Assembly (NCBI GenBank): GCA_009746045.1
Contig: RPFO01000080.1
Coordinates: 7,673,140-7,737,139, forward strand
Direction of reading: 5' to 3'
Source of the DNA: Mesostigma viride
Taxonomy: Eukaryota > Streptophyta > Mesostigmatophyceae > Mesostigmatales > Mesostigmataceae
Length of the DNA: 64,000 bases
Each line of letters begins with the position of its first letter. Positions within the stretch are counted from its first letter, which is position 1. The position numbers and the translations under genes are program-made. Below the pieces are notes generated by a model, which saw only the letters and a list, made by a program, of their open reading frames with translations, did not search any database and had not been told where the DNA came from. This document shows positions 53,001-63,220 of the stretch, in pieces.

Positions 53001-53621
53001 CGGGACCTACGTCCCGTCTAGCAGCATTAAAAGAGCCTATCCTATAGGCGGATAAAAAATGGCTCTTTTTGTCAAATTGTGAAATTGTCGGAGGGCAGGG
53101 GACGAGATTAAATGAGAGGTACCTTGAAATTAAATAAGAGGCCTCCATCGAGATATATTATTGGAGGCGAGTTTCTATTATTGTAAATGTGTAGTATTGT
53201 ACGACAACATGTCAAGGGTGACGGAAAGTATACTAAAGTCGCGGAAGTGTCGCGGAGACGTTTCCAGATCGAATGCACGTTCTACGGTTAAAAGGCAGAG
53301 AAGCGGTACTTGATTGGTAGTACTGTACAATGGTAGTACGACTATGAATCAAATCTGCCACTAATTAACGATGGTGTTGGACGGAATTTCCGGTCAGCGA
53401 TTTGGACTTGGCATCTCGCGTTGTACATGGAAAAGTTGCGTCGCACTGTGAGCACTGTGGCGAACTTATTCTCCGATGTCGGCCAGCCGGGATTGCACCG
53501 TTGATGAGCGTACGTTGATCAATGCTCGTCGATGAAACCAACGCAAGCGACGTACGAAAAGAAGTAGAACTGATGGCCGCCGCGGCGGCGACGACGTGCG
53601 AGGTATACCCTATATTCTAGA
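53001..53621. other. No gene; two small hairpins
   Basis: CGGGACCTACGTCCCG (53001-53016) is a hairpin. AAAAGAGCC at 53029 pairs with GGCTCTTTT near 53061. Nothing else recognisable until the right TIR at 53622. Confidence 0.5.
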
Positions 53622-54136
53622 TACGATTTTGGACAGCGAAAAGTTTGCGCAAACCCTTCCGCAAACTGCTGCCGCGTGCGAGTAGTGTGCCGCGGTGACC
53701 GCAATTTGGGGGTCGACCGTAGGGGTTCCCTTACATAGCTGTGCCGTTGGCTTGGTTGCGTTCACTGGTTGCGCGCCAAAGTTTGTCCAATTTGTGGTAC
53801 ATTTGTGGCACCATCCATCGCGGCAAACTTTTGTCAGACAGATTTTGGCTGGGAACCGCTATAAGTTGTTTGCCCAAACTCTTGCCCAAATTGTTGCGCA
53901 AACTCTTCCGTATTCGAGTAGCGTGGCCTTAGTAGTATAATTTGACCACAGACTTCCGGCATCAGGAACGATTCACGCGGTCGTGGCCATGGAATGTACA
54001 GTACTGTAGAACGAGCACCAATAACTCACCACGGGGTCCGGCTATACAGATAGGGACTAGTAGGCGATCCTCAAGTCCCGCGGCCCGCGGGGCTAGACGG
54101 CTAGCTCGTCGACCAGTCTTGACTATAAATGTACAT

Positions 54137-54482
54137 TAGCGACACAGCGAACACTTGCACAGTGAACTGAAAACGAGTTCAGTGTGCACAGTGAACAAAA
54201 CGCCATTCAGTGTGCACAATGAACACTGAAAACGAGTTCAGTGTGCAATGTTCAGAGACATCCAGAAGGTCTGCTTGTGGAACACTTCGTGCGCCAACTG
54301 TCAACCGACGAGCCCTGGACTAAATTCCATAATTGATAGCGGGATCATTTATGGTATTTAGTCCAGGCCTCGTCGGTTGGCGCACAGAGTGTTCTACAGC
54401 CAGACCTTCTGGATCAGTCTCTGAACAATGATCGCCCAGTGAACAGATTTTGTTCACTTTGCAAGTGTTCGCTGTGTTACGC
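54137..54482. repeat. ~345-bp foldback (long inverted repeat)
   Basis: Arms from ACACAGCGAACACTTGC (54137) and its complement near 54482 fold around ~54335. The inner ~70 bases match well (ATCCAGAAGGTCTG, GTGCGCCAAC, ACCGACGAG, CCTGGACTAAAT), while the left arm carries extra GAGTTCAGTGTGCAC subrepeats. The outer arm continues the terminal motif of repeat F. Confidence 0.85.
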
Positions 54483-54812
54483 CCACGGTTACAAATGTGC
54501 ACGGCCTCAGTCCGGCACTTCTCCGTAGCGCAATCAATGGGAAGGCCGCAAAAGTCACCGGAATCTCTCGATTCGCCGAGCTGACTAGCGGACCATTTTC
54601 AGAGATTTTCACTCAATTAGTTGGTCGCCCGAACTGGAATATTTGCTCGCGTTCATGCAGTGGGCCCTAAATGTGCACACGTTCCATAGACCGTTGTAGT
54701 AGAGTATGTGACGTGTCCGGCCGGAGACCGGCCACAAATGCCGGAGAGGCACAGTATTGGTTACTACCGGGGGCCCGGGGGCGAAGCCCCCGTTCTTGTT
54801 TGGTAAGTTACA
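54437..54812 (-). repeat. Dispersed repeat F, minus copy
   Basis: Reverse complement of 40006-40365 with moderate divergence, ending in the same GGGGGCGAAGCCCCCGTTCT hairpin. It overlaps the right arm of the adjacent foldback, so foldback and F may be parts of one element. Confidence 0.8.
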
Positions 54813-54984
54813 GAACTTCACTAGCCCGGCGATACAGCGTCAAGCACTGACCAGGAGTCCGCCGGCAGGTAACTAGTCTGTAGGTAGTCCGTAAGATAGG
54901 GCTCGCGACAATTGGACAATGTGAGAACTGGGGAGAAGCTCGTCGGGGTAAAATTGGTACTAGTTGTCTCACTCACTCTCCGAT

Positions 54985-55300
54985 CGAGGGGAGTATGAGT
55001 AACACATATCCCTGAGCATGGGCATTTGGTTTTGAATGCTGCCAGTCTGAGCTAGTAGCAACCTGCAGCGGTGGGAGTATCAAGGAGACAACCAGCGTGC
55101 GCAGGCCAGAAATCGGGAGAATCCGGACCATGGTAGCTCGAGCCTGCCGTTATCTTGTCCGCGTGTTCGAGTCGTTCAGTATGCATGTCAACTGCCACCT
55201 ACTCTGGGTGCACAAGGTGCACCTGCACCACCATGTATTCCAGCAGCTAAGGTGTGGACATGCGGTGGAAGATGATCATGGCTAAGCAATCGGTATAAAA
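54985..55300 (-). mobile_element. ORF1-type retroposon 3' UTR fragment interrupted by a 97-bp Penelope insertion
   Basis: Family 3' UTR sequence on the minus strand (AACACATATCCCTGAG, ...CACCTACTCTGGGTGCACAA). It is split by 55081-55177, a 97-base minus-strand copy of the Penelope 3' end ending CTCCTTG, between AGTAT direct repeats (55076-55080 and 55178-55182). Confidence 0.7.
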
Positions 55301-55420
55301 CTGGCTTTTGCATTTCCAATTTCAAAGTCTCGCGCAAAGCTAGGCAAAAGGAAGGTCGCGGGTCCGCGGAACTTGGATAGGCGCGGCGCTGTTTGTACTT
55401 TGCATTGGACGTTTCTAGAT

Positions 55421-55960
55421 GGCACGTACCGTGGGTTGGCCGCCCTCGGCGTTCCGCTCGGCGACCCCGATTTCGTCATCGACGCCCTGCGGGCCGCCAT
55501 GCATGGAGGAGCACACCGCCGAGGTCTTGCCATTTATTGCTCGCCTGCATGATTCGCAGACCAACTAGGGGCTGCTCCTCTGGTTTTGCGCGCACCCTCA
55601 CGTCGTTTATTGGCTCCGGGGCGCCCAGCTCCCCGCCCAGGTCCGGCTCGCCGCCGAGCCTGGCCACGACGAACGTATCCAGTCGGCCTTGGCGCAGCTG
55701 GTTCCCGGCACTGATCTCGCGGCTCATTCTCTCCGCATCGCTTCCCTGCCCGGCCGGATGGGCGGCTGCGGTCTGACCCGCGCGGCCCGGCTGGCCCCGG
55801 CAGCGTTTTTGGGCTCTGTCACTCAGTCGTGGGCAGTCTAAATCAGTCGGCTCCTTCCCCTTTTGGCTACGGCGGCGCCTGACCTCTTGGACCCCGCCAG
55901 CCCCTACCGTTTCATCACCGCCTTCCAGGATGCTTATGCTGGTGATTGTAATGTAATGTT
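55421..55960 (+). pseudogene. R2-group LINE fragment
   Basis: Encodes, with frameshifts and stops, the region just after the RT domain of the element at 19281: GVPLGDPDFVIDALRAA, ARLHDSQT, LLLWFCAHP, GHDERIQSALAQLVPG, RMGGCGLTRAARLAPAAFLGS, then ATAAPDLLDPASPYRF. A decayed copy of the same family in the opposite orientation. Confidence 0.85.
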
Positions 55961-56115
55961 GGTGACCGCGCCGTCCAGCTTGTTGGCAAGGTCGGCGGTG
56001 AGAGTTTACGTCTCGGCCCCGTACGTAAGAACAGGGAGGACCAGGTCCTGTTTCTCCAGCTTGCCCAAGGGCTTGCGCCACAGGGCCCTGAATTGGCATA
56101 AAGCGTGCCAGGCCA
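55961..56115 (-). pseudogene. LINE C-terminal fragment (TYGAET)
   Basis: The minus strand reads KQDLVLPVLTYGAET, then LTADLANKLDGAVTNI, the same post-RT segment as at 52669-52869 but from a diverged element. It joins directly to the R2-group fragment. Confidence 0.65.
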
Positions 56116-56168
56116 GGCCAGGCCAGGTGAGACGCCATGCCCTAGCCATTGTTGAGCCATGATCATCT

Positions 56169-56702
56169 TCTCCTTTGCGGCCCTTCCAAGCTTGGCACTG
56201 GATTCGTTGTCCACACCGTCGCGTCGCTGCAGCAACACGATGTTTTCTGGCATACGCGGGCTTTTGGTTCCCGACGCACATTTGAAAGTGCTGTCCTCCG
56301 GATTTTTGCCTTTGCACCATGTGCAGTGCTTGGACGTTTGCCAAACATGGCATGGCTAACCTAATGGCTGACTAGCTAGACCTTTTCAGTGGTTTTCCAT
56401 TTGCGGGTATTTCCTCGTAAATGGCGGGGGAGCGATCGCAGCAATGGTGCTCACCACTAGACACTCCCGGCCACTTACGCTCGAAACACACGCCCTGATC
56501 AAGCAAGCTGTTTCCGGCCCCACCCACGGTGGGGCCGGAGACGGTCTAGGTCACTCTAGTCCGCGCTCTACACGTTAGCCAGCCATACTTTCAATGCACA
56601 AGCAAGGCTACACATTTCCATCTCCATTCATGTTCATCATCCTGAACGACTCGAAAACGCGGACAAGATAACGGCAGGCTCGAGCTACCATGGTCCGGAT
56701 CA
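56169..56702 (+). mobile_element. Second copy of the Penelope-like 3' region
   Basis: About 530 bases collinear with 43580-44095, from TCTCCTTTGCGGCC through CACTAGACACTCCCGGCCA and ACGACTCGAAAACGCGGA to GAGCTACCATGGTCCGGAT. 56510-56545 includes a short inverted CCCACGGTGGGG stretch absent from the other copy. No RT sequence: a 5'-truncated insertion. Confidence 0.85.
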
Positions 56703-56716
56703 TCCTGAATACGCAT

Positions 56717-58855
56717 GCCCATCCACGAGCCACGAGCCACGAGGTAGCCGATGGCTGACGGCGGAGCTCATAACTTTCACGTTTGAGCACCGAATTTAGC
56801 CGTGAATATCACAATCCGGACGCATCTTTCTATGACGCACATGCTGATATAATTTTCCGAAGCTATTACGCAATATATGACGAGCAAACGCTTGTCCTCG
56901 ACGCAACGCAGCCTGGCGGCTGCGCTCGGCAATGAAAATATGTCTGCAGCTCCGGCTGCAGGTTCGCCCACCGGCCCAGAAGGCAGTGGCGCCACTAGCC
57001 AAGCTCTAGTGGTCGCCCAGCCCCCCGGGATCACCTCGCCCGCAGCTACGTCGCCTGAGCCCAAGCGCAGTCGCCCTCAGTGCCGAGCCGACCTGGGACG
57101 AGCTCGACTTTGACGCCAGCCAGCCCGGCTTTTTCGACAAGCTCACCCACGATCGCATCATGGCCTACGTGTTTTTCGGATCGCACGCCTCGCTTCTTGA
57201 ACTGTGCAAGCAGCTTTCCCACCAGGGCCGCCTCTTCAATGCCTTCCTTCAGAGGCGCCATTGCGACCAAAGCATGCACACCACCCGCCGCCCCCACCTC
57301 CAGCAATACGCCCTCTTTTCCCTCCTAGTTGGACGCTCCCTCGAGGAGCTTTGGCCCCCCAAGCCCCTCCCCACCACCTTTACTGAATCCTCCATCCGCT
57401 CCCTCCTTAAGGAGGCCCTCGAGCAGTGACGTGGCCCCCATCGCTGCAGATGTGGCGGCCATGGGCAGCACGCTGACTGCCGAGCTCCCCCTCCTGTCCA
57501 CCATCTCCACCGCCACCTCCACCCTCCTCACCTCCTCCACCGCCACCGCCCCCACCTCCGACGCCATCACCGCCCAGCTCCGCGACATTGACCAGCGTCT
57601 TAAGGACAATGCCATCGCTATCGAGGTCCTGCAGAACACCGCAGGCCTCACCGCCCAGGCGGTGAAGGACATTGCCGCCAAGCCAGCCCCTGCTGGCCTG
57701 GCCGGCGATGCTCCTCCCATCACGACCTGGGCGGACATGCTTATGGAGGTGGGCAGCACACCACCTCCACCACCTCCGCCATTGCAGCGTGCAGCTCCAG
57801 CAGCAGCAGCTCGACCTCCGCGAGGAGGCCGGGCTCGCCAAGCGCAGCCTTAACGTCATACTCAAGAACTTCGACATGGAGGAAGGTTCACGAGAATTCC
57901 GAGAAGCTTGCACGTGCGTTTGAGAGCAAAATCCTTGATCGCATGGGCCTTCTTGGTGAGATTAAGCTGACCGCCCACCGCCTTCCCCGCGCGCGGGGTA
58001 AGGCAGGGGCGCACCCGCTTCTTCTCATCTTTAAGAGCCCAGCAGACAAGATTTCGTTTCTCAGACACCGCAAGCGGCTCGAGAAAACTCCCTTCACCGT
58101 GTCGACAACGACTTGACCCTGGCGCAGCAACAACGGCGACGGGAGCTATGGCCGACCTACCTCCAGCTCCGGCAAACCAAGGCGGGCCAGCCGGTGTACT
58201 GGAAGGGGGCAGCCATCTACGTCGGCCACAAGCCCTGGCACGCGACCCCCTCGACCACCGCGGCCCCAGCGACTCCAGCCGCCCCAGCTTAGGGGAATAC
58301 AGCAGTAGCCAGTGTAGAATAGTTAGACAGTGGCCTTGTACATGCACGCCTACTACAGGCACTATACCATCTGATTCATGAGCATTCATCAGTCATGTAC
58401 ATGTGTGCCCATGACGCGCCATCACCCAGATGATGCCTAGCTTTATTATTTAGTTACTGCTGTGACTACGCAGGGAGCCACTCTCTGCTGAGAAGCCATG
58501 CCTTAGCTTTTGTCTAGCCATGTTGATTCTCCCTCCCCATGACAGGCTCCCCCTTAGCTGGGCATAGCTTGATAGATCATGGGGGTGCAGGTGCCCTTGT
58601 GCACCCCGAGCAAGTGTCGTTTACATTCCCACCCTTGCAGGGAGTAGCTTAGAATGTATTAAAAGCCATATGCCCCTTCTCTGGGCTATTAAAAATTAAA
58701 ATTAAATTAAATTATAACATGCCTCCGTGGGGGGGTCATGTAGCACATATTTCATGATGGATGGGGTGGAGGAAGCCGCTTGATCGAACTACTCTGGGCT
58801 ATGTGCTACATACATTTACTCCCAACGGAGTGATGTTTCTAGTTAATTAATTAGG
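56717..58855 (+). mobile_element. Near-full-length ORF1-only (HAL1-like) retroposon, copy B
   Basis: Same architecture and length (~2.1 kb) as copy A: CGAGCCACGAGGTAGCC 5' end, coding region 56877-58290, ~450-base 3' UTR, and two successive 3' termini (an AAATTAAATTA tail at ~58695, then ACTCCCAACGGAGTGATGTT with TTAATTAATTA at ~58850). Two independent copies ending straight after the ORF1-like gene show that the family normally lacks an ORF2. Confidence 0.75.
56877..58290 (+). pseudogene. L1 ORF1p-like protein, frameshifted (copy B)
   Basis: The ATG at 56877 opens MTSKRLSSTQRSLAAALGNEN. After a frame change near 57090 the N-terminal domain reads DELDFDASQPGFFDKLTHDR, AYVFFGSHASLLELCKQL and LLVGRSLEELWPP (57430). 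A stop/frame change follows, then DVAPIAADVAAMGSTLTAEL, AQLRDIDQRLKDNAIAIEVLQ, more shifts near 57750-57900, and a RRRELWPTYLQLRQTKAGQPV C-terminus. It gives the best view of the N-terminal domain, which I do not recognise from L1 ORF1p and which may be family-specific. Confidence 0.65.
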
Positions 58856-59887
58856 GGACTCGCACGTCCAAAAGCCTGAAAAACTGACTTTAATGAATAT
58901 CAGTTCCAATGCACTCGGGAACCATCTAGTGATGATTGAGTACCATAAATATGATGTTTGGACATTCATGCCACCACTTGTTGGGGGTACTACCCCCAAC
59001 CACGCACCGGTGGCGAGCTAAAAATAGAAAAAGACGCTATTTATGAGATATTTTGCCCAAGACAAACCACTTATCCAAATGACCTGCCCATACATTTCTG
59101 CAAAGTTCCCCCACTTTTTAAAAAGCTGGGCTATTTACATGGCCCATCGATGATGGGATAGCTTAGGCATTACAGCACTTGAAACGATATTAGCGCACAG
59201 CGTTATAGTACCTTCAATTAGCTCTGGCACCTTGTGGCCATCAGCTTGCGCCTTAATTAGCCGACGTCTTGAGCCCACCTCACATTTGTAGCATAAGCTA
59301 TGCGTCAGCCTACCTATGGTATTGCACTGGTTGTATTGCACCCACAGTGTTGCGCCCCGGCACCATGCCGTGGAGAGAGCGCTCTGTGGCCTGCCCACCT
59401 GCGGCAGTGAGAGAAGCTAGGGCGCCCTCCCTCCTTCTCACTGTGTATATAGGGTTGAAGGTGATCCTTTACTCTGTATTGGCACCCACGTGACGCAGTC
59501 ACGTGCTTATTAACTTAATTAATTAATTTACATGGCCAAAATGGTCACATTTGTTTGAGTTATTAATTTTCCCGCAAAATGGGTACTTTTTTGAGCCAAA
59601 AAAAAAAATCAAATCATTAACACATCAGATTGGGTCATCCATACATTTTAAATTCCACTGAGTGGGGGGAAACACAACCCCAAAGTTTGAGCTCATTCTG
59701 ACAAGCGTAGCTCAAGTTATTGATTTTCCTGTGATGCCACCTGGGTAGACGCTAAAAGAGAATTGAGCTAGTGCTGAGCCAAAATGACATCTGTTTTGCT
59801 AACCTAGACACCCAAAAACATGCCCACTTTGATCACGGAGTGTGAGGAGGATGTCCGGAGCGTCATACGCGCCCCACCCCTCCATCG
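58856..59887. other. Intergenic with retroposon tail relics
   Basis: No gene. 59320-59530 resembles 26935-27130 (TTGCACCCACAG ...) and ends in CACGTGACGCAGTCACGTG, a perfect small hairpin, followed by TTAACTTAATTAATTAATTT, a retroposon-type 3' end. Confidence 0.5.
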
Positions 59888-60588
59888 TGTAACAACCAAA
59901 TGTTACATCCAAAGTTTTCCTACTGTTGATCTTATTATGAGTTCTTTAGGACAATTATTTGGGAAGTTAGGAGGCTTCGGCGTCTGATGGATATTGGGCC
60001 TGCTGAGATCTGTCGAATTTATTGTTCTACCCTCATTGGTCGTGGCCTGATCCACGTAGGGTACTTTGCATGGTTTTGTTCAGTCAGTCATAGATTCTCT
60101 TTAATACCGTTGTACCTGGTGGATCTGGTTCCAGGTCATGGAGATTCCGTATGGGCTGGCTTTGTGTTGTGTTGAGGATTCGGAGGCTAAGATCTTATCT
60201 TGAGTGATTCTCACTTTTGATTGGTCCTTCCGGGTTAGGGTTGAGCCGACTCTGCGTGCACGATGACTTTTATCCTGTTTGTGGCGGCCGTGGACAGTGC
60301 GTGTATGAGAGCTAAAGCTATGGTGTAATTCAAGGGTTTCCTTGTTTCATCAATCAAACAACCCTTGCTAAAAGTCAACTATAACTTCAACAGATAGTCG
60401 ACTTGGATATAACTTGTCTGTTGTGTCTAACAAGGGTGGGGACTCATTCCCTTAACTGTTGAAGATCCATCTTCATTGCTTCTCTGGACGTGAAGTTATC
60501 TGTCGCGACTCCAACCCAGGTATAAAGATCTTTTCACATCAATGTTGAAACTGAGGCTGTTGCAAACACAACATTTTTAGTCGTTACA
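59888..60588 (+). mobile_element. 5' long terminal repeat of an LTR retrotransposon
   Basis: 701 bases starting TGTAAC and ending GTTACA, i.e. TG...CA with a 6-bp terminal inverted repeat, directly followed by a tRNA primer-binding site and a gag gene. No matching 3' LTR is in the window, so boundaries rest on the termini and the primer site only. Confidence 0.65.
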
Positions 60589-60589
60589 T

Positions 60590-60601
60590 TGGTATCGGAG
60601 G
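60590..60601 (+). promoter_or_regulatory. Primer-binding site, initiator tRNA-Met type
   Basis: TGGTATCGGAGG one base after the LTR end resembles the standard TGGTATCAGAGC complementary to the 3' end of initiator tRNA-Met, with one or two changes. Confidence 0.65.
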
Positions 60602-60806
60602 TTTCTACCTAGGTGTTGGTTGTCTTGATAGTATTAGTTCACGGTTAACAATGGAATTCTTGCCCGACTCAGAGAGGGTACGTTATGCTGTGTGTTCGGA
60701 CAGTTTTTAGAGTGTGACTCATCCTTATGTGACAGTCTTGCTCTGAGAGCTGCTTTGAGCTCACAAGTCTCTAACGTTCCCCAGTCCGGCATGCGCGACC
60801 CATGGA

Positions 60807-62317
60807 GTGATGAGTAACCCGGAGACACAACCACCGTTATTATCAAGTAAGAGAGTTGAAGATGCAACCACATCTTTAGCAGCTCAACGGACGACCGGTG
60901 ATGAAAGGGTTTCATCATCTACTCCCAGACGTCAACTATTTGGAGATACCACCTTAATGTCTGCTTCCCGCAGATATTCGCTGTCGGTCGGCCCAAAGTT
61001 CTCCATCTTGCCCCTCGGTGTGCAACCAGGCGAGCCCTCCCTGCGTGGCACTGGTAGAGGTGGACCACGGTTCTCCAACGTGGAGGACACGCGTTCGCCA
61101 GCACCCGAATACGGTTCGGCTATTCGTTTTGGCTACAACACGGTGCCGGGGCGAGACGGCACTCGGCTAGCGGCTGACGAGCTGACAGCGGAGAAAATTC
61201 GATTACAACATGAACGTGAGGAAGCTGCGAGAGCTAGAAGTGTGGCGGAAGCGCTGGAGAAGAGTGTGGGTAGGACTATTGCGCGTGTGCAGCAACTTGA
61301 GTCGCAAGGGCAGGCGGGCGATGGAGAGTCTGTTTTCGAGGATCAACCGTCTCCAACACTGGGTACACGAAGGGTATATGCGGTTGACGCTCCTTTTGTT
61401 GATGAAGGGACAGATGCACAGGGGCATGAGCCTCCACGGCTCTCGGTGGCTGCGACAATGCCGGAGAGTCAGAATGTACCACACGCCCCAGTAATGGAGC
61501 TCACGTCTTTGTATCCTCGTACTGTTCCTTTTCCCAAGGTGGAGTCGGTAGACAAGCTATCGCTGACCAACCTTACCCATCGCAGCTTCGACCATTTCTC
61601 CACCAAGTTTCAGGATGTCTTCGCTATTCACTTCGCCAACTACGGGCCCAAGGCAGAGGAACGTCTCACGATGGACATCCAGAAGAGAATGGTTAGGCAG
61701 CGGATGAGCGACAGTGCCAGCGACCGCTTTGATGAGTTTTTGCGTTCTGTGGCTGCCTGCATGGCTGGACGTGCGTGTACCGACCTCCCCTCTCTCCTGT
61801 TGGGCTTTCGCCGGTTTCTGTTACCCCAGGATCAGCTTCGCATGGATCGGGACGCACTGGCTAACTGTACGCAGGCTGGTTTGACGCTGCCACAGTTCGT
61901 GGAGCAATTCACCAACCTTAGAGCTAAGATTCCCCAATGCTCTGACGCAGAGGCGCTTCACAGACTACTGCATGGCATGGCTCCACACGTGCGACTGGAT
62001 GTGGACAAGCACTTCTCCCAGTTCGACTACGTGGACTGGCAATGGGACAAGGTGTTGTCTTATGTGCTCACCCTCTGCCGTGTGCCTGCATTTTCTGTCA
62101 AGTCGGGGAGCCTGTGGCCACGCCAGTGCCACCCATCAAGAAGTCCCTGAACCAGCTGGATGACCTCCTGGGGGAGCTCAATGCCCTGGATCCCACCCAG
62201 GGTAACTGTTTTATCTGCAACCAGCCAGGTCACTTTGCACGGGACTGCCCCAGACGGGACCAGTTTCCCCCTGCCACGAGAGGACCTTTTGGCGCCCTGC
62301 TGTTACGTCCCTGTTGA
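60807..62317 (+). pseudogene. LTR-retrotransposon Gag, frameshifted, no pol
   Basis: A 447-residue frame (60807-62150): Ser/Thr-rich start, an arginine/glutamate helix-like region (EKIRLQHEREEAARARSVAEAL) and a capsid-like segment (KLSLTNLTHRSFDHFSTKF ... LPQFVEQFTNLRAKIPQC ... LLHGMAPHVRLDV). A one-base frame change near 62080-62095 leads to the nucleocapsid zinc knuckle CFICNQPGHFARDC (C-X2-C-X4-H-X4-C, 62208-62249). The frame ends at 62317, and no protease, RT, RNase H or integrase follows. The shift could be a programmed gag-pol type event, but the missing pol makes decay likelier. Confidence 0.75.
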
Positions 62318-63061
62318 ACAATTAAGGTATTGGAGGAACGATCTTTCCAATCATAAAGGAATGTTGTATTAAAAACACATTACTTTCAATTGTTCCGAGC
62401 CCCACACACCCCAGACTCCATGGCTGGAGTCCAGTGGTATAAATTACGTGAGAACTAGAGCATCGTGCACAGGTGCATCACTTTTGTCCTAGGTCATGTG
62501 TGGCGGCTGAGCACTTTTGACCGTCGATATAAAATCTTACGGCTCATACAACATAAGTGTGGGCCACCACAAGTGCCGGCGCTCACACTGGTAGGTGGCG
62601 CGGCGTACCAAAATCAGGACTAGTAGAATGCAATGTATGACATGCTGGAGCAAAGTCGCAGCGCCTCCAAGGCAGCATCAAACATAGGAGGTGTGGCGCA
62701 ACGCGCCTACACAGAGGTACACTTTTCTCGAACGGTACAGTCTAAAGTACTGCGCGAAGCGCGGATCCCTTTTAGCATCACAACGGCTAGTAGTCTGAGA
62801 CACAAACGGCGGAAAAAACGCACAAGTCCAAAAGTCGCATAGACAGACAAGCGGACTAAAAGATTCCGTCGAACTAACAGATACGAAGCCCTCACAGTAT
62901 CATGGGCACTAGAATATCTCGTAACATTTCACATAGCATCTCGACCCTGAAAATAACCACAAAGAGTCTAGTATAGTGGTCCGTATAGCATCTCGGACCT
63001 GAAACGCAGCACTAAAAATTCGTAGCACGAATTAAATAGCCTGGAAAAATACATTAGTGTC
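62318..63061. other. No gene recognised
   Basis: Contains a 69-residue basic frame at 62633-62842 without recognisable motif, and CTCGGACCTGAAA-type short repeats near 62940-63005. The pol region expected after the gag is absent. Confidence 0.45.
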
Positions 63062-63148
63062 GTCCCACTAATTCGGCTAACTGTCAGCCAAAAAACTAGT
63101 GCCGGGACTGCCTTGGCCCACTACGGCTGACACCCCCCTTAGTGGGAC
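63062..63148. repeat. Small imperfect inverted repeat
   Basis: GTCCCACTAA...TGTCAGCC (63062-63089) pairs with GGCTGACA...TTAGTGGGAC (63125-63148): an 87-base stem-loop with an internal mismatch. It may be an LTR or element terminus. Confidence 0.7.
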
Positions 63149-63220
63149 AAGCTGGAGACAATGACTCGAAAAGGTATGGTGGCCAGGGCGCCCCTGGAGC
63201 AACGCACCACTAAACAAATA

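Larger units (their letters stand above)
51497..53972. mobile_element. Second inverted-repeat element (~2.5 kb, ~340-bp TIRs)
   Basis: 51497-51835 and the reverse complement of 53622-53972 align along their length. They share GAATCG, ATGCCG, TCTGTGGTCAA, AGGCCACGCTACTCGAATACGG, GGGCAAACAACTT, AACGCAACCAAGCCAACGG, GGGAACCCCTACGGTCGACC and TTTGCGCAAACTTTTCGC. The interior holds fragments of other repeats (GTA-rich copy, KRWKT fragment, LINE fragment) and no transposase. The TIR terminus motif also occurs alone at ~44756-44780. No clear TSD found. Confidence 0.65.

Noticed and set aside
53001-53072. Bacterial-type intrinsic terminator (AAAAGAGCC...GGCTCTTTTT)
   Set aside because: No bacterial gene or operon context; treated as a chance or element-derived hairpin.
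55130-55177. tRNA-derived SINE head (TAGCTCGAG...GTTCGAGTC as A and B boxes)
   Set aside because: The same sequence is the reverse complement of the Penelope-like 3' region at 44040-44100 and 56640-56700, which explains it better.
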